Assembly: GCA_001556125.1 (NCBI GenBank)
Contig: LSIG01000004.1
Coordinates: 62,001 to 126,000, forward strand
Origin: Rhizobiales bacterium CCH10-E5
GTDB taxonomy: Bacteria > Pseudomonadota > Alphaproteobacteria > Rhizobiales > Beijerinckiaceae
Direction of reading: 5' to 3'
DNA length: 64,000 nucleotides
Positions within the stretch are counted from its first letter, which is position 1. Each line of letters starts with the position of its first letter. Shown here in pieces: positions 38,037 to 47,000 of the stretch. The translations under genes and the position numbers were made by a program. The notes beneath the pieces are model-generated. The model saw only the letters and a list, made by a program, of their open reading frames with translations. It was not told the origin of the DNA and ran no database searches.

Positions 38037-39782
38037 TCAGCGCACTTCGATGCTGCGCCTCGCCAGGACGCGGAGGCCGTCTCCCGCTTTCAGGATGTAG
38101 CGGATGTCGTAGCGCCCCGGCTTGTCGGGCGCGCCGAGCCGGCCGCGGCTTTCAGCCTCCACGGAGATATAGGTCAATTCGCCAGCGGTTTCCCTGGAGC
38201 CGGCGACAACAATGTCGACATAGTCCCCTTCGCCATTCGGCCCTTGCCATGACACCTCGAACTCGACTCCGCGCTGGACACGGGCGGGGGCCTCGAGACT
38301 GGCTGTGGCGGCACGGACGGTCAGCGGCACCTCGGCAAGGATCTTGTGCCCTCCGGCGGCTGCGAGGACATAGCGGATGCGGTAATCGCCTGGTGCTCCG
38401 GGCGCCCGCAGCGCCACGGTTTCCTGATCCTCCGACTGTTCGACATAGGCATAGGCCAGTTCGCCGGAGGTGTCGCGATGGCCCTCCCTCACCAGATCGA
38501 CATAGTCTCCGGCAGCGCCGGGGCCGCGCCAATGGACCGAGATTGTCGCGCCCGCGATCGCGTCGGGCGGGAAGGCGAGCGTCGCCGCGGAGGGCGTGAC
38601 CTCGAGCGGGATGGCGACCAGCGCCTTGCGCCCGTCCGGGGCGGCGAGGATGTAGCGCAACTGGTAGGAACCGGCTTCGCCGGGAGCCTTCAGCCGAACC
38701 GGGTTGCCGCTGTCGAGATAGGCATAGGCGATCTCGCCATCAGGCGCCGTATGGTCGCGGCGGACGAGGTCGACATAGTCGCCCGGTTGGCCCGGCCCCT
38801 TCCAGGATACGTCGAAGGTCGTGCCAGCCGCGACGCTGGCCGGAGCCTCCAGCGCATGGGGGGCGTCGGCCACTGCGATCCGTGCCGTCGCGAGCACTTG
38901 CCGGCCCTCGGGACCAGCCCAGACATAGCGCAGATCGTAGGGACCGGGCCGGCCGGGGGCGCGTAGCGCCGCTGCCTTGCCGGCCTCGACATAGACATAG
39001 GACAGCTCGGCATCGAAGCCCTTGCTCCCGGCCGGGACGATATCGAGATAGTCGCCGGTGCTGCCCGGGCCGGTCCACTCAGCAGTGAAGCTCTGGCCGA
39101 TGCTCGGCTTCGCGCCCGTCCTGACTGTCGCCGCCGGCCGCTTGACCGATTGCACCGCTGCGGGACGCAGCGTCGCGCTCACGGTGGTCATCAGCGCATC
39201 CTGGAGCTGGGCGGCGTTGCCGGCCGCGATATAGCGGCCCCCGGTCTTTTCGGCGAGGCAGGCGACCTTGCGGCCGTCCTCGCGCGACAGGTCGAAGCCG
39301 ACGACATGCGCCGTGAAACCGACGCCGGCCTTGGCGAGTTCCGCTCCCAGCGCGCAGGGGTCGGCCTGACAGGTCTCGATCCCGTCGGTGATCAGGATGA
39401 CGGTCGCCTTCTCCTCCGTGTAGCGCAGTGCGACGGCTGCCTGCCGGACGGCCTCTGTCAGCGGCGTCTTGCCGAGGAAGCGCAGTCTTGCGGCCGCATC
39501 AGCGATCGCAGCAGCGTTGTTCCGCCCCGGCGGCACGACCAGTTCGATGTCGGAGCAATTGCCTTTCTCGCGATGGCCATAGGCAAGCAGGCCGATCTCC
39601 CTTTGCGGGGCCATGCCGCCCAGGACGGTCTTCAGCGCCTCGCGGGCGATCTCGAGCTTGGGCTTGCCGTCGATCCGGCCCCACATCGAGCCCGAGGCGT
39701 CGAGCACGATCAGCGACTGCTCGGCCCGCCCCGCAGTGCCGAGCGACAGCAGCAGGCCGAGGGCCATCATCCAGATCCGCAT
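38037..39782 (-). CDS. Secreted VWA protein with four Ig-like repeats
   Basis: 581 residues from ATG 39782. Signal peptide about 1-19. The von Willebrand A domain (about 21-210) has MIDAS DASGSMW and ILITDGIETC with Cys pairs. Four tandem repeats of about 85 residues follow, each with the pattern (F/I).V.W.GP...GDY(V/L)D.V...GE(L/I)(A/S/T)Y.YV......LRAPG.PG.Y.(L/I)RY(V/I).A...(R/K).L......V. They look like beta-sandwich modules. Possibly a cell-surface or periplasmic adhesion or scaffolding protein; no function is known. It follows panC on the same strand after 137 bp. Confidence 0.82.
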   Translation of the reverse strand: MRIWMMALGLLLSLGTAGRAEQSLIVLDASGSMWGRIDGKPKLEIAREALKTVLGGMAPQREIGLLAYGHREKGNCSDIELVVPPGRNNAAAIADAAARLRFLGKTPLTEAVRQAAVALRYTEEKATVILITDGIETCQADPCALGAELAKAGVGFTAHVVGFDLSREDGRKVACLAEKTGGRYIAAGNAAQLQDALMTTVSATLRPAAVQSVKRPAATVRTGAKPSIGQSFTAEWTGPGSTGDYLDIVPAGSKGFDAELSYVYVEAGKAAALRAPGRPGPYDLRYVWAGPEGRQVLATARIAVADAPHALEAPASVAAGTTFDVSWKGPGQPGDYVDLVRRDHTAPDGEIAYAYLDSGNPVRLKAPGEAGSYQLRYILAAPDGRKALVAIPLEVTPSAATLAFPPDAIAGATISVHWRGPGAAGDYVDLVREGHRDTSGELAYAYVEQSEDQETVALRAPGAPGDYRIRYVLAAAGGHKILAEVPLTVRAATASLEAPARVQRGVEFEVSWQGPNGEGDYVDIVVAGSRETAGELTYISVEAESRGRLGAPDKPGRYDIRYILKAGDGLRVLARRSIEVR

Positions 39783-39919
39783 CACGTACTCCGTGTCGCA
39801 CCCGTCGCAAGCCGAGGCGGCTGCCAGCCGCTCCATTACCGATAGCGGTCATCCTGCCGAACGGGAAGGGGAACCGAAGGCGGCCGCAGCGCCCCCTCAT
39901 CCGGGTTTCGTCACGCGCC

Positions 39920-40768
39920 CTACACTGCGATGTTGTCGATCAGCCGCGTTGCGCCGAGCCGCGCGGCCACCAGAATCCGGATCGGTCCGTCCGCGAGCGA
40001 AGTGACCGGTGCCAGGGTCTCGGCGTGGCGCGCTTCGAGATAATCGAGTTCGAAACCTGCCGAGATGATTTCGGTCTGGGCCTCGCCGACGGCTCGGAAA
40101 AGGTCGTCGCGGTTGCGGATGCGGACGGCCAGCGCCTGCATCACCCGGTGCAGCAGCGGCGCCAAGGCGCGATCCTCCGGCGAGAGGTAGCGGTTGCGTG
40201 AGGACATGGCGAGGCCGTCTGCCTCGCGGAAGGTCGGCAGGGGCACGATCTCGATGCCGAGGTCGAGATCGGCCGCCATCCGGGTCACGACCTTGAGCTG
40301 CTGGTAGTCCTTCTCTCCGAAGACGGCGAGGTCAGCCCGTGACTGCGTGAAGAGCTTGCAGCAGACCGTGGCGACGCCCTCGAAATGCGTGGGCCGGAAT
40401 CGGTCGTCGAGCCCCACCGCAGCGGGCCCGAGCAGCAGCACGCGCGTGGCGAAGCCGGACGGATACATCTCCTCGACAGGCGGGAAGAAAACGGCATCCG
40501 CGCCGGCGGCGACCAGCTTGGCGCAGTCGTCGTCGAAGGTGCGCGGATATTTCTTGAAGTCCTCATGCGGCGCAAATTGCGTCGGGTTCACGAAGATCGT
40601 CACGATGACGCGCTGCGCCCGCCGCTGGGCTTCCTTCACCAGCGCGATATGGCCCTCATGCAGCGCGCCCATCGTCGGCACGAGGCCGACTTTGTCGCCC
40701 GCGGCATGCCAGCCGGCGACGGCCTGCCGCATCGCGGCGACGGTCTCGAAGATCGCGATCCCGGTCAT
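39920..40768 (-). CDS. panC: Pantothenate synthetase
   Basis: 282 residues from ATG 40768. The longer open frame upstream is antisense to a different gene and is not translated from there. ATP motif PTMGALHEGHIALVKEA, FVNPTQFAPHEDFKKYPRT, GEKDYQQLKVV and the KMS-like loop MSSRNRYLS. It joins pantoate and beta-alanine with ATP to make pantothenate for coenzyme A. panB is not adjacent. Confidence 0.95.
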   Translation of the reverse strand: MTGIAIFETVAAMRQAVAGWHAAGDKVGLVPTMGALHEGHIALVKEAQRRAQRVIVTIFVNPTQFAPHEDFKKYPRTFDDDCAKLVAAGADAVFFPPVEEMYPSGFATRVLLLGPAAVGLDDRFRPTHFEGVATVCCKLFTQSRADLAVFGEKDYQQLKVVTRMAADLDLGIEIVPLPTFREADGLAMSSRNRYLSPEDRALAPLLHRVMQALAVRIRNRDDLFRAVGEAQTEIISAGFELDYLEARHAETLAPVTSLADGPIRILVAARLGATRLIDNIAV

Positions 40769-40858
40769 GGCATCTCTCTTGTCGATGGGCTGACACGTCG
40801 CGCCCCTGATGGTGGCGGACGGGTAGCAAATGTCCCGCAAACCGCCAATATCAAGGCC

Positions 40859-41602
40859 ATGACGGAGAAGAGCGACAAGGCGCTGGAGAAGCGCGCCGGA
40901 GCGGGTGTGGCGACGGGGCGCTCGGCGCCCGGCGAGATCGACCGTTTTCTCGGCGCCGCGAAGCAACTCGCACCGCTGGCGACCGGACAGGCGGGGCGCC
41001 TCGTCTTCGCGCTTGACGCCACGATGAGCCGCCAGCCGACATGGGACCTCGCCTGTTCGCTGCAGGCGAAGATGTTCGAGGTGGCGGCAACGAGCGGCGG
41101 GCTCGCCGTGCAGCTGGTCTATTTCCGCGGGCTGGCCGAGTGCCGCGCCTCGGGTTGGGTCGGCGAGCCGCGTCGGCTCAACGGCCTGATGTCGGGGATT
41201 TCCTGCCAGGGCGGCCAGACGCAGATCGCGCGCGTGCTGAAGCATGTCCGCGACGAGGCGCGCAACGTTCCGGTTCGTGCCTTCGTCTTTGTCGGCGACG
41301 CGATGGAGGAGGAGGCCGATGCGCTCGCCGCTTTGGCGGGCGAACTCGGCCTGCGCGGCATCCGCGGCTTCCTGTTCCAGGAGGGGCAGGATCCCGCCGC
41401 GAGCGCGGCCTTCGCCATGATGGCGCGCCTGACGGGCGGCGCCCATGCCCGTTTCGACGCCGCCGCGCCAAATTCGCTGCTCGATCTCCTGCGCGGGGCC
41501 GCGGCCTATGCGGCGGGTGGGCGCGAGGCGATGCTGAAGCTGTCGGCGGCGAGCCCTGCCGTGCGTGGGCTGCTGGGCTCGATGGAAGGAGGCCGCCGGT
41601 GA
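40859..41602 (+). CDS. VWA-like cytoplasmic protein
   Basis: 247 residues from ATG 40859. After a charged N-terminus comes VFALDATMSRQPTWDLA, a MIDAS-like D-x-T-x-S, then VQLVYFRGLAECRASGW and FVFVGDAMEEEADAL, which fit the beta strands of a VWA fold. No signal peptide. Its TGA overlaps the next gene's GTG (GTGA), tying it to a membrane J-domain protein. Function unknown; the pair is conserved in alphaproteobacteria to my recollection. Confidence 0.8.
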   Translation: MTEKSDKALEKRAGAGVATGRSAPGEIDRFLGAAKQLAPLATGQAGRLVFALDATMSRQPTWDLACSLQAKMFEVAATSGGLAVQLVYFRGLAECRASGWVGEPRRLNGLMSGISCQGGQTQIARVLKHVRDEARNVPVRAFVFVGDAMEEEADALAALAGELGLRGIRGFLFQEGQDPAASAAFAMMARLTGGAHARFDAAAPNSLLDLLRGAAAYAAGGREAMLKLSAASPAVRGLLGSMEGGRR

Positions 41603-42312
41603 CGCTGCTTTACGGGATCGGCGCGGTGCTGCTGATCTGGTGGTTGTCGAAGCTCTTCGCGAGCACCAATCCGAAGATGCTGGCCAAGGCGGTCAAGGGC
41701 GGCGGCGGGGTGCTGTCGCTGGGCGTTGCCGCCCTCCTGATGATGCGCGGCCGGCTCGACATGGCGATCTTCGTCGGCGGCATCGGCGCCTGGCTGCTCG
41801 GCTGGAGCGCGACCGGGCCCGGCGGCATCCGCTTTCCCTGGGGGACGTCTTCCGCCGAGACACCCGGTGCGCGCTCGCAGGTCGCCTCGCGGCTGCTGGC
41901 GATGGAACTCGACCATGACAGTGGCGGCATGACCGGAACGGTCAGCGGGGGCCGTTTCGCCGGGCGCAGCCTCGACGACCTCTCGCTGGCCGAGATCGCC
42001 GAGCTGATGCGCGAGTGCCTGGCCGACGACCCCGACGGGGCGCGGCTGCTAGAGGCTTATCTGGACCGCCGGTCGCCCGGCTGGCGTGAAGACGCTGATC
42101 GTCACCGCGACGCGGGGCAGGGCCGCGCGGCGGGCACGGGCGCGATGTCGCATCAGGAGGCCTACGAGATCCTGGGGCTTCAGCCGGGGGCGGGCGAGGA
42201 GGCGATCCGCGAAGCCCATCGCGCCCTGATGAAGCGCATCCACCCGGATGCCGGGGGCACCAGCGGTCTTGCCGCTCGCGTCAACCAGGCCAAGGACGTC
42301 CTTCTGAAGTGA
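41599..42312 (+). CDS. Membrane-anchored J-domain protein
   Basis: 237 residues from GTG 41599. Two N-terminal membrane helices (about 3-18 and 38-70), a linker with LSLAEIAELMRECLADDPDG, and a C-terminal J domain (about 180-237) with the HPD tripeptide at 215-217 (MKRIHPDAGG). It resembles TIM14/DjlC-type J proteins that stimulate DnaK-family ATPases, probably at the inner-membrane face. The coupled VWA protein may be its client or partner. Confidence 0.82.
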   Translation: MTLLYGIGAVLLIWWLSKLFASTNPKMLAKAVKGGGGVLSLGVAALLMMRGRLDMAIFVGGIGAWLLGWSATGPGGIRFPWGTSSAETPGARSQVASRLLAMELDHDSGGMTGTVSGGRFAGRSLDDLSLAEIAELMRECLADDPDGARLLEAYLDRRSPGWREDADRHRDAGQGRAAGTGAMSHQEAYEILGLQPGAGEEAIREAHRALMKRIHPDAGGTSGLAARVNQAKDVLLK

Positions 42313-42375
42313 GGGGCCGAGGGGAAACAGGGAAGAGGTCGGGTGCGACATGGCAGCGTTCCTTGTCCTTGTCCT

Positions 42376-44058
42376 TCAACCGCGGGTGGCGAAGCAGGCG
42401 AAGCCGTCGCGCTTGAGCCTCGCGCAGGCGTTCTGGGCGTCCTTGGAGTCGTCGAAGCCGGCGAAGCGGGCCCTGAAGAGGGTGGAGCCGCCCTTCTCGA
42501 CGCGCTCGGTCACCGCCGTGGCGTCGGCCAGCGGACCGGCGGCCTTGGCGCGGGCCCTGGCGAGGATGTCCTTGGCCTTGGCCTCGTCATCGGTCGCGCC
42601 GAGCTGGATGATCCATTTGCCGGTGGTGGCGACGGTCGCGCGGCTTTCGCTGGCGCGCGCCGGCTCGGGAGCCTTCTCCACGGCCTTTGCAAGGGTGGTC
42701 ACGCCGCTCTCGTGAGCCTTCTCGGCCGGCGCCGGTGCAGCGGCGGGCTTCGGCATCGGAGCCTCGGCGGGTTCGGCGACCTTGGCGATCGAGGAGGTCA
42801 CGTCGACATTCGCCGGCGGACGCAGGACCTTGCCGTCGGCGGCGGGGGCGCCGATCGACCAGCGCATGGCGGGCGGCGTCGTGGTGGCGGTCACCGGGCG
42901 CATGCCGGAGATCTGGAGCTGCTGGGCGCCGGCGGAGAGCGGGCGCGGCGGCGCGATCGGCGTCGTCGTCGAGACCGGCGCGTAGGCACGGGCGGCGATC
43001 GGCAGCGGCGCTTCGGTCTCGACGCGCGGGCGGGGCACTGGCAGCGGGGCCGGCTCGGCGGCGGCGGTCACGACCGGTGCGGCCGGGCGGGCGCGTTCCG
43101 GTGCACGCTCAGGGGCGCGCTCCTGCGGCCGCTCCTGGGGTTCCGGGGCCTCCGCAATCAGCGTCGAGGCGCGGCCGCTGGTGGCGGCCTTGGGCAGGGC
43201 GGCGACAACGAGATCGGCCATGATCTTGTCGCGGGAGGCGCCTGAACGCCCGCCGAGCACGACGGAGACGACATGGCGGCCATCGGCCTTGGCCGAGGTC
43301 ATCAGGTTGAAGCCGGAGAGGCGGGTGTACCCCGTCTTGATGCCGTCCACGCCCTCGATGCGGCCGAGAAGCTTGTTGTGATTGCGGTAGGCGCCGCCGG
43401 CATAGTTGAACACCCGCGTCGAGAACATCGGGTAGTAGCGCGGGAAGCGCTCCTGGATGGCGCGGGCGAGAATGGTGAGGTCGCGCGCCGTGGTGATGTT
43501 CGGCGGGCTGTGGGGCAGGCCGTGCGGGTTGTAGAAGGCCGTGCGGCTCATCCCGAGCGAACGGGCGCGGGCCGTCATCATCTTCGCGAACTCGTCCTCC
43601 GAGCCGCCGACATTCTCGGCCACGGCCATCGCGACGTCGTTGGCAGATTTGGTGATCAGCGCGAGGATCGCGTCGCGGACCGAGATGGTCTCGCCCGGCG
43701 TGAAGCCGATCTTGGAAGGCTCCTGGCGGGCGGCGTGAGCCGAGACCGTGAGTTCCGAATTCATGCTGAAGCGGCCACGCTCCAACTGCTCGAACAGCAC
43801 GTAGAGCGTCATGACCTTGGTGATCGAGGCGGGGATGCGGGGTGCATCCTCGTTGACCGCATGCAGCGTGCGGCCGGTCTTCGCGTCGACGACCATCGCC
43901 GCATAGGGGGGCGCATAGCCGCCGCCCGCGGGGCGCTTCTTCTTGCGCGCCGCCTCGGCGGGAGAGGCGACGGCGGCGACAGCCACCGCGACGATGCCGA
44001 TCATTGCCACGAGCGCGCGCGAACGCACGCGCCGGGACCCAACGCAACTGAAAGCCAT
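42376..44058 (-). CDS. dacF: D-alanyl-D-alanine carboxypeptidase with C-terminal SPOR domain
   Basis: 560 residues. Signal peptide about 1-37. The peptidase S11 domain has Ser78-I-T-Lys81, Ser138-Ala-Asn140 and Lys241-Thr-Gly, the three active-site motifs. A long Pro/Ala/Arg-rich linker (about 310-475) leads to a SPOR domain (about 480-560, WIIQLGATDDEAKAK). It trims pentapeptides in the periplasm. The SPOR domain binds denuded glycan at septa, which suggests recruitment to the division site. Such a DacF-SPOR fusion is less common than plain DacF but known in Hyphomicrobiales. Confidence 0.92.
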   Translation of the reverse strand: MAFSCVGSRRVRSRALVAMIGIVAVAVAAVASPAEAARKKKRPAGGGYAPPYAAMVVDAKTGRTLHAVNEDAPRIPASITKVMTLYVLFEQLERGRFSMNSELTVSAHAARQEPSKIGFTPGETISVRDAILALITKSANDVAMAVAENVGGSEDEFAKMMTARARSLGMSRTAFYNPHGLPHSPPNITTARDLTILARAIQERFPRYYPMFSTRVFNYAGGAYRNHNKLLGRIEGVDGIKTGYTRLSGFNLMTSAKADGRHVVSVVLGGRSGASRDKIMADLVVAALPKAATSGRASTLIAEAPEPQERPQERAPERAPERARPAAPVVTAAAEPAPLPVPRPRVETEAPLPIAARAYAPVSTTTPIAPPRPLSAGAQQLQISGMRPVTATTTPPAMRWSIGAPAADGKVLRPPANVDVTSSIAKVAEPAEAPMPKPAAAPAPAEKAHESGVTTLAKAVEKAPEPARASESRATVATTGKWIIQLGATDDEAKAKDILARARAKAAGPLADATAVTERVEKGGSTLFRARFAGFDDSKDAQNACARLKRDGFACFATRG

Positions 44059-44232
44059 GCAACCCGCCTCAACCAGAACTCACGTCCCGATCCCGGAGCA
44101 CGTGACGACGTGGCATCCGGGACACAGTTTTGGAGGTTAGGACGGCGCGGTTACGGAGCCGTTAAAATGCCACCGATCGCGAAGGCCGCCGGCGGCGTCA
44201 GGGCGTCGCGGCTGATGCGCTGCAGCGCGACC

Positions 44233-44260
44233 TTGACATTCATGTTGCGGTGCACAATAT
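44233..44260 (+). promoter_or_regulatory. Candidate phasin promoter
   Basis: TTGACA (44233-44238), a 16-base spacer and CAATAT (44255-44260), 105 bp before the phasin ATG. Inside the spacer is ttgcggtgcac, which partly resembles TTGC/GCA-type PhaR repressor sites; that link is weak. The 44059-44365 interval holds nothing else I can recognise. Confidence 0.45.
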
Positions 44261-44365
44261 GAAGGCGGTCCCGGTGGTGAACCCTTTTTCATCTGACCCA
44301 GGGGCGACAGACCCGGGCCCAAGGGCTCGTCAGCAAGAGGCGGCATGCGTGCCGAGGGAAGAAAC

Positions 44366-44707
44366 ATGATGCAGCAGTTCGAAACGATCCAGAAGGCCTC
44401 GAAAGAGAACGTCGATGCGGCCCTGAAGGCCTTCGGCGCCACCTCCAAGGGCGTGCAGACGCTCGCCGTCGAGGCCACCGACTACGCCAAGAAGTCCTTC
44501 GAGACCGGCACCGCCACGCTCGAGAAGCTGGCTGGCGTCAAGACGCTGGACAAGGCCATCGAGATCCAGACCGACTACGTCAAGACCGCCTTCGAGGGCG
44601 CCGTCGCCCAGATGACCAAGATGGGCGAGCTCTACGCCGCGATCGCCAAGGACGCCTACAAGCCGTTCGAGGGCATCGTCGCCAAGGCCGTTCCGGCCAC
44701 CAAGTGA
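44366..44707 (+). CDS. Phasin-family protein
   Basis: 113 residues from ATG 44366 (the 44345 ATG lacks a site; gagggaag precedes 44366). Mostly helical and amphipathic: ETIQKASKENVDAALKAFGA, TDYAKKSFETGTATLEKLAG and IQTDYVKTAFEGAVAQMTKM, the phasin_2 pattern. Coats polyhydroxyalkanoate granules. A strong terminator follows, so the gene is monocistronic. The promoter is described above. Confidence 0.88.
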   Translation: MMQQFETIQKASKENVDAALKAFGATSKGVQTLAVEATDYAKKSFETGTATLEKLAGVKTLDKAIEIQTDYVKTAFEGAVAQMTKMGELYAAIAKDAYKPFEGIVAKAVPATK

Positions 44708-44757
44708 GGCGACGCGGCGCCGCCCGCTTGCGGCGCCAAGCCTCACCACTGAATCAG

Positions 44758-44783
44758 AGCCCGGCCGCGAGGCCGGGCTTTTT
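44758..44783 (+). terminator. Rho-independent terminator after phasin gene
   Basis: Perfect 9-bp stem agcccggcc / ggccgggct with a gcga loop and five T, 50 bp after the phasin stop. Confidence 0.88.
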
Positions 44784-44919
44784 CGTTGCGTGATGCCCGC
44801 CCGGATGCTGCGCTGCAGCAGCCGGACGCCTCTTTGAACCGATTGAAAACTGTCGCGATGAAGCGCATGTCTTGCCCGTCGCCGCGCGCGCCGCGGCCTG
44901 CTAGCCAGTGGTTCCCCCG

Positions 44920-46449
44920 ATGCTCGACAAAGCGACCCCGCCGCGTACCCTGAAGCTCAACGCCAGCGACAATGTCGCGGTCGCGGTCGATCCGATCGAT
45001 GTCGGCGTCACGGCAGCGGGCGTGACGGCGCTGAAGCGCGTTCCGCGCGGGCACAAGCTGGCGCTGAGCCCAATCGCGATCGGCGAACCGATCCGCAAGT
45101 TCGGCCAGATCATCGGCTTCGCCACCGTCGACATTCCGCCCGGCGAATGGGTCCACGAGCACAACACCGGCTTCCACGCCTTCGAGCGCGACTATGCCTT
45201 CTGCGCCGAGGCCAAGCCCGAATTCGTGCTGCCGGTCGAGCGCCAGGCAACCTTCGAGGGCTTCCGTCGCGCCAATGGCAAGGCCGGCACGCGCAATTAT
45301 GTGGGCATCCTGACCTCGGTGAACTGCTCGGCCTCGGCCGCGCGCTTCATGGCCGAGGAGGTCAAGCGCTCGGGCCTCCTCGCCGATTATCCCAATGTCG
45401 ACGGCGTCATTGCGCTGACCCACGGCACGGGGTGCGGCATCGACTACAACGGCGAGAGCTTCGAGGTGCTGAAGCGCACCACCTGGGGCTATGCCTGCAA
45501 TCCCAACATGGCCGCTGTGCTCGTCGTCGGGCTGGGCTGCGAGGGCTTCCAGATCAAGCGGATGAAGGATGCCTATGGCATCGAGGAGAGCGACGTCTTC
45601 CGGACGCTGACGATCCAGGAGACCGGTGGCACCCGCAAGGCGGTCGCGGCGGGGATCGAGGCGCTCAAGGTGATGCTGCCGATCGCGAACCGGGCACGGC
45701 GCGAGACCGTACCGGCCTCGGAGCTGATGCTCGCTCTGCAGTGCGGCGGTTCGGACGGCTATTCCGGCATCACGGCTAACCCGGCTCTGGGCAAGGCTGT
45801 CGACATCCTGGTCGAGCATGGCGGCACGGCCATCCTCTCGGAGACGCCGGAGATCTATGGCGCCGAGCATCTGCTGACGCGCCGCGCCGCCACCCGCGAG
45901 GTCGGCGAGAAGCTCGTCGGCATCATCAAGTGGTGGGAGGACTATACCGCCCGCGCCCGGATGGACATGAACAACAACCCGTCGCCCGGCAACAAGGCGG
46001 GCGGGCTGACGACCATCCTCGAGAAGTCGCTCGGCGCCGCCGCCAAGGGCGGCACCAAGACGCTGGCGGCCGTCTACAACTATGCCGAGCCGGTGCGTTC
46101 CAAGGGCTTCGTCTATATGGACACGCCCGGCTACGATCCCGTCTCGGCGACGGGGCAGGTGGCGGGCGGGGCGAACATCCTCGCCTTCACCACCGGGCGC
46201 GGCTCGGCGTATGGCTGCAAGCCGACGCCCTCGATCAAGCTCGCCACCAACACGCCGATGTATCTCAAGCAGACCGACGACATGGACATCAATTGCGGCG
46301 ATGTCCTCGACGGCGTGACGCTGGAGGAGAAGGGCCAGGAGATCTTCGACTATCTGCTGAAGGTCGCCTCGGGCGAGAAGTCCAAGTCCGAAGAGATGGG
46401 CTATGGCGACGCCGAGTTCGTGCCCTGGCAGATCGGCGCGACCATGTGA
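44920..46449 (+). CDS. UxaA-family altronate/galactarate dehydratase
   Basis: 509 residues from ATG 44920 (an upstream GTG at 44908 is possible). An N-terminal SAF domain (about 1-85, LSPIAIGEPIRKFGQIIGFA) is fused to the UxaA/GarD domain: GILTSVNCSASAARF, LTHGTGCGIDYNGESFEVL and QCGGSDGYSGITANPALG, with Cys residues likely to bind iron. Dehydrates hexuronate-derived sugar acids such as altronate or galactarate; the exact substrate is not known. No sugar-acid operon partners flank it. Confidence 0.87.
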   Translation: MLDKATPPRTLKLNASDNVAVAVDPIDVGVTAAGVTALKRVPRGHKLALSPIAIGEPIRKFGQIIGFATVDIPPGEWVHEHNTGFHAFERDYAFCAEAKPEFVLPVERQATFEGFRRANGKAGTRNYVGILTSVNCSASAARFMAEEVKRSGLLADYPNVDGVIALTHGTGCGIDYNGESFEVLKRTTWGYACNPNMAAVLVVGLGCEGFQIKRMKDAYGIEESDVFRTLTIQETGGTRKAVAAGIEALKVMLPIANRARRETVPASELMLALQCGGSDGYSGITANPALGKAVDILVEHGGTAILSETPEIYGAEHLLTRRAATREVGEKLVGIIKWWEDYTARARMDMNNNPSPGNKAGGLTTILEKSLGAAAKGGTKTLAAVYNYAEPVRSKGFVYMDTPGYDPVSATGQVAGGANILAFTTGRGSAYGCKPTPSIKLATNTPMYLKQTDDMDINCGDVLDGVTLEEKGQEIFDYLLKVASGEKSKSEEMGYGDAEFVPWQIGATM

Positions 46450-46466
46450 GGGTTCGGGCCGGCGGG

Positions 46467-46486
46467 ATTGTTCCGGCCGGAACAAT
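46467..46486. promoter_or_regulatory. Perfect 20-bp palindrome
   Basis: attgttccggccggaacaat is fully self-complementary. It lies 17 bp after the uxaA-type stop and 48 bp before the next ATG. It looks like a dimeric repressor operator for the 109-aa gene, though it could act as a short hairpin. No T-run follows. Confidence 0.5.
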
Positions 46487-46533
46487 AGCGCGACGTCGAT
46501 CGACCTTCCGATCAACGTGAAGGAAGGGACGAT

Positions 46534-46863
46534 ATGATCCGCCACGCTCTCGCAGCAGCACTCTTTGCAGCCGGCCTCTCCGTTGCGGCGCCCGCCTCGG
46601 CATCGCCTCTCGCCGCGCCCTCGGCCTCCGGACTGCTGCAGCAGGTTCCGTCGGTGGCGGAGCAGGCGCAGTATCGCGATCAGCGCCGTTATCGCCGCGA
46701 CCACCGCGGACCTTATATGCGGCGCCACGGGCCGCGACCGCGCTACGCACCCGGTGCCCGATTCCGCGCCCCGCCGCCCGGATATCGTCGCTATGGCGCC
46801 CGGCCAGGCAACTGGCGCACCCGAGGCTGCATCACGGTCGGGGCGATCTGGTTCTGCCCGTGA
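46534..46863 (+). CDS. Small secreted Arg-rich protein (109 aa)
   Basis: Signal peptide about 1-23 (ending ASAS). The mature part is Arg/Tyr/Pro-rich (YRRDHRGPYMRRHGPRPRYA) and ends with the pattern NWRTRGCITVGAIWFCP, including two Cys; similar small secreted proteins occur in rhizobia. Function unknown. gaagga precedes the ATG. Upstream is a 20-bp palindrome and downstream a strong terminator, so it is a single transcription unit. Confidence 0.78.
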   Translation: MIRHALAAALFAAGLSVAAPASASPLAAPSASGLLQQVPSVAEQAQYRDQRRYRRDHRGPYMRRHGPRPRYAPGARFRAPPPGYRRYGARPGNWRTRGCITVGAIWFCP

Positions 46864-46882
46864 CCTGCGGCCATCGACAACC

Positions 46883-46908
46883 AAGCCGGGCTCGCGCCCG
46901 GCTTTTTT
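46883..46908 (+). terminator. Rho-independent terminator
   Basis: Perfect 9-bp stem aagccgggc / gcccggctt, loop tcgc, then six T. 19 bp after the Arg-rich protein gene. Confidence 0.9.
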
Positions 46909-47000
46909 GTGTGTCGGCTTGAACCGAACCGGACGTCGAACGGACCAAGAAGGGAAACCGGCGCAACCCGCGCCGGTGCATTGCTTTGCCCAGGCCCATC

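Noticed and set aside
38037..39080. Possible CRISPR or tandem DNA repeat
   Set aside because: The periodicity is in the protein: four Ig-like repeats with diverged DNA, no short identical repeats and no spacers.
40769..41446. N-terminal extension of panC
   Set aside because: The frame is open far upstream but runs opposite the VWA-like gene, and panC starts at the conserved MTGIAIFETV with ATG 40768.
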